DNA from: Hymenobacter mucosus | Lineage (GTDB): Bacteria > Bacteroidota > Bacteroidia > Cytophagales > Hymenobacteraceae | Assembly (NCBI RefSeq): GCF_900188255.1 | Contig: NZ_FZNS01000005.1 | Location: forward strand, 372,001 to 436,000 | DNA: 64,000 bases | Direction: 5' to 3' | Part shown: positions 62,450-64,000 of the stretch, piece after piece | How the letters are laid out: the number at the start of each line of letters is the position of its first letter | Position numbering within the stretch: position 1 is the first letter of the stretch | The notes under the pieces: generated by a model | What the model was told of the DNA's origin: nothing | The model's database searches: none | What the model saw: only the letters and a program-made list of their open reading frames with translations | Program-made: the position numbers and the translations under genes

Positions 62450-62469
62450 GTAGCTAGGAAGCCAGAAGG

Positions 62470-63381
62470 CTACTTCTTCTTGCTGGCGTTGTTAGCGCTT
62501 ACGATCAGCATCTCGTTCATTTTCACGTAGTCGGTGTTTTTGGCTTCTGTTGCCAGCTTCTTTGACTGCTCGGCGGCGGTTACGGCACCCTTGTAATCCT
62601 TCATCTTCATGCGGATTTTGGCTTCCGTGTGGAGGTTCCAGAACTTAGGGTCAGTGGCGTTGGCCTTTTGCATCCAGGTCAGGGCTTGCTTCAGGTCCTT
62701 ATCGTTATCGAAGTAGTACACGGCGGCGGCGGCCAAGTCACCATTGGAAGGGCTAGCACTCTTGGTCACCTTCTCATCAATCTGCGCCATCACCTTCGAC
62801 TCCACGTCCGTCATAATGCGGAACTTGGCGCTGGTGGTTTCCCACTGCATATCCACAGTGGCAGTAGCGGGCGTGAGGTCGGTGAAGTTGATGGTGAAGG
62901 TTTCTACCTTGGTTGGCAACTTGCTGGGCTTCACAGTGAAGCTGGCCACGTTTTCGTCGTCTTTGAAGCTGGCTACGTCGGCACCGGCTTTGGTGCTTTT
63001 GTTGAGTACTACCGTCCAGGAGGCCTTGCCCGGAATGGTATAGATGCCGTACTCGCCCGCGGGTACTTTCTTGCCTTCGATGGTTACATCATCCGAAAAC
63101 TTAATGCTGGTAGTGGCATTGGCACCCGTGCGCCAGCGCTGCCCAAAAGGTACCACTGCGGCAGTAGTGCCCTCGCCGAAGCCTACGCGGCCCCGGAGGC
63201 TAGGACGTGAATACGTGATAGTAACATCCGTAAGGCCTACGCGCTGCTGTATGGTGCTCTTGGGAGAGGCCTGAGGAGTAGCAATTTGAGCGTGGGCACT
63301 GCTGGCGAAAAGCAAACCGCTCACGAGCAGCGTAGCGCCCAAAGAACGGAAAGAAGATGTCCGGGAAGTGGTGGTCATCAT
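62470..63381 (-). CDS. DUF2911-domain secreted protein
   Basis: A 303-aa exported protein: signal peptide ending SSAHAQ, then DUF2911 (SPKSTIQQRVGLTDVTITYS, GRVGFGEGTTAAVVPFGQRW, VPAGEYGIYTIPGKASW) and a C-terminal helical repeat region resembling TPRs (AAAVYYFDNDKDLKQALTWM). Periplasmic; function unknown. Two ATGs are adjacent (MMTTTS); the first is used. Confidence 0.92.
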   Translation of the reverse strand: MMTTTSRTSSFRSLGATLLVSGLLFASSAHAQIATPQASPKSTIQQRVGLTDVTITYSRPSLRGRVGFGEGTTAAVVPFGQRWRTGANATTSIKFSDDVTIEGKKVPAGEYGIYTIPGKASWTVVLNKSTKAGADVASFKDDENVASFTVKPSKLPTKVETFTINFTDLTPATATVDMQWETTSAKFRIMTDVESKVMAQIDEKVTKSASPSNGDLAAAAVYYFDNDKDLKQALTWMQKANATDPKFWNLHTEAKIRMKMKDYKGAVTAAEQSKKLATEAKNTDYVKMNEMLIVSANNASKKK

Positions 63382-63489
63382 GAGGCAAATACGATGGAAA
63401 AGGGTGAATTGCGGTAGTAAAAATAGGTAAATCCTCACACTAGAGTGGTAAGCAAGGGGCAGTGAGAAAAGCTGTGAGCCGCTTACCCA

Positions 63490-63993
63490 CTACACTCGGT
63501 GCTGCGCAATGTGGTGCTGGGTGAGGAGTTGCGCCACCATAGCCGGGGTAGCCGGAGCCTGCAAGCAGCGCATGTTGAGGTAATAACAGGCCGTTTCGGT
63601 AGGATAGAGTAGGAGCCAGTCAGGCTGCACCCACACTGCCCGCCGAATTAGGCCCCACTTACCCGAAAATTGGCCCAATGTGTTGCGGCCGCTAATTTCG
63701 GTATCCGTGAGGGTAAAATCGGTAGGCTGGTGGGCAGCCGTGTTCCTCGCGTACCCCCGGCGTAGCTGGTAGCGCACTAGCCCAAAGCGCAACAGCGCGT
63801 ATAGTACCGCTACCGCCAGAAGAATAAGGGAAGAAGATGAAGGGAACTGGCCGTTCTGGTACACCTCCAGCCCCACTTTCAGGGCTAGCAACCCTACCGC
63901 CGCACCCAGAATCCAGTGATTTAGGCGGGTGCGGGGCCGGGCGCGCCAGAGCCGAAAGTTCAGGGCTACGTAGTCGGCCTCCGAGATGCTCAC
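63490..63993 (-). CDS. YcxB-like membrane protein (5' end possibly outside the window)
   Basis: A 167-aa protein with two transmembrane helices (HWILGAAVGLLALKVGLEVY and SLILLAVAVLYALLRFGLV) and a C-terminal soluble part (FTLTDTEISGRNTLGQFSGK, WLLLYPTETACYYL), fitting the YcxB-like family with its soluble PH-like domain. The visible start is a GTG at the window edge; a better ATG may lie just outside. Function unknown. Confidence 0.7.
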   Translation of the reverse strand: MSISEADYVALNFRLWRARPRTRLNHWILGAAVGLLALKVGLEVYQNGQFPSSSSLILLAVAVLYALLRFGLVRYQLRRGYARNTAAHQPTDFTLTDTEISGRNTLGQFSGKWGLIRRAVWVQPDWLLLYPTETACYYLNMRCLQAPATPAMVAQLLTQHHIAQHRV

Positions 63994-64000
63994 GGCTGCC

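Noticed and set aside
1-64000. Insertion sequences, prophage genes or a CRISPR array
   Set aside because: No transposase, integrase, terminal inverted repeat pair or regularly spaced direct repeat was found by reading the window.

Overview
The window looks like chromosomal DNA of a Bacteroidota (Cytophagales) bacterium, most likely Hymenobacter or a close relative. Supporting signs are a secreted protein with a type IX secretion C-terminal sorting domain, a TTG-N19-TAnnTTTG promoter in front of a serine tRNA, weak Shine-Dalgarno sequences, and many families common in this phylum (WbqC, DUF2911, M13 peptidase, PIG-L with a ThuA-like tail, a fragment of a GWxTD-type protein). GC content looks like the mid-50s % by eye (not computed). 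No insertion sequence, prophage, integron or CRISPR array is visible. Most genes are compactly packed housekeeping, envelope or stress genes.

Layout. 1-11.4 kb: start of an acyl-CoA carboxylase beta subunit, clpC, a WbqC-like protein, a GWxTD-like N-terminal-half protein coupled to an LpxL-type acyltransferase, a Sua5/YciO protein, a large T9SS-sorted Calx-beta protein, mltG, a 4HBT thioesterase and a YihY/BrkB membrane protein. 11.5-11.9 kb: two serine tRNAs (CGA, UGA) followed by a terminator. 12-13.7 kb: a small unknown protein and a PAS-only sensor without a kinase. 13.8-23.1 kb: a metal-homeostasis island with a Cu(I) P1B-ATPase, a membrane-anchored cupredoxin, a convergent adaptor/TolC/CzcA-type tripartite efflux operon and a His-rich secreted protein.

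23.4-31.1 kb: a secreted zinc phospholipase-like protein, a tiny secreted basic protein and a second tripartite efflux operon (HAE1 type). 31.3-36 kb: a DUF892 stress protein, an alkyltransferase-like protein without the catalytic Cys, a two-component pair whose regulator has no DNA-binding domain, and exonuclease VII (xseAB). 36-50.7 kb: M13 peptidase, small lipoprotein, periplasmic cyclophilin, Mn catalase, a second phospholipase C/S1-P1-fold protein, an unrecognised protein with kinase-like motifs, CinA, an amidohydrolase, acyl-CoA-binding protein, CDGSH protein, GNAT, deoxynucleoside kinase, DUF2461 and DUF547 proteins. 51-64 kb: soluble hybrid histidine kinase, MOSC protein, YitT, DUF805, S8 protease, PIG-L deacetylase, a 43-aa membrane protein coupled to a sodium:solute symporter, a DUF2911 protein and a YcxB-like protein.

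How genes work together: the two efflux operons each encode a complete inner-membrane pump, adaptor and outer-membrane channel. CopA plus the cupredoxin probably handle Cu(I), while the CzcA-type pump carries the acidic TM4 triad of divalent-cation exporters. Many transcription units end in strong hairpins; several sit between convergent genes and look bidirectional, and a few are unusually long, perfect and without a U-tract. The best leads for new biology are the kinase-like protein at 42352-43392, the 43-aa partner of the symporter, the His-rich protein and palindrome upstream of the CzcA operon, and the HTH-less response regulator.
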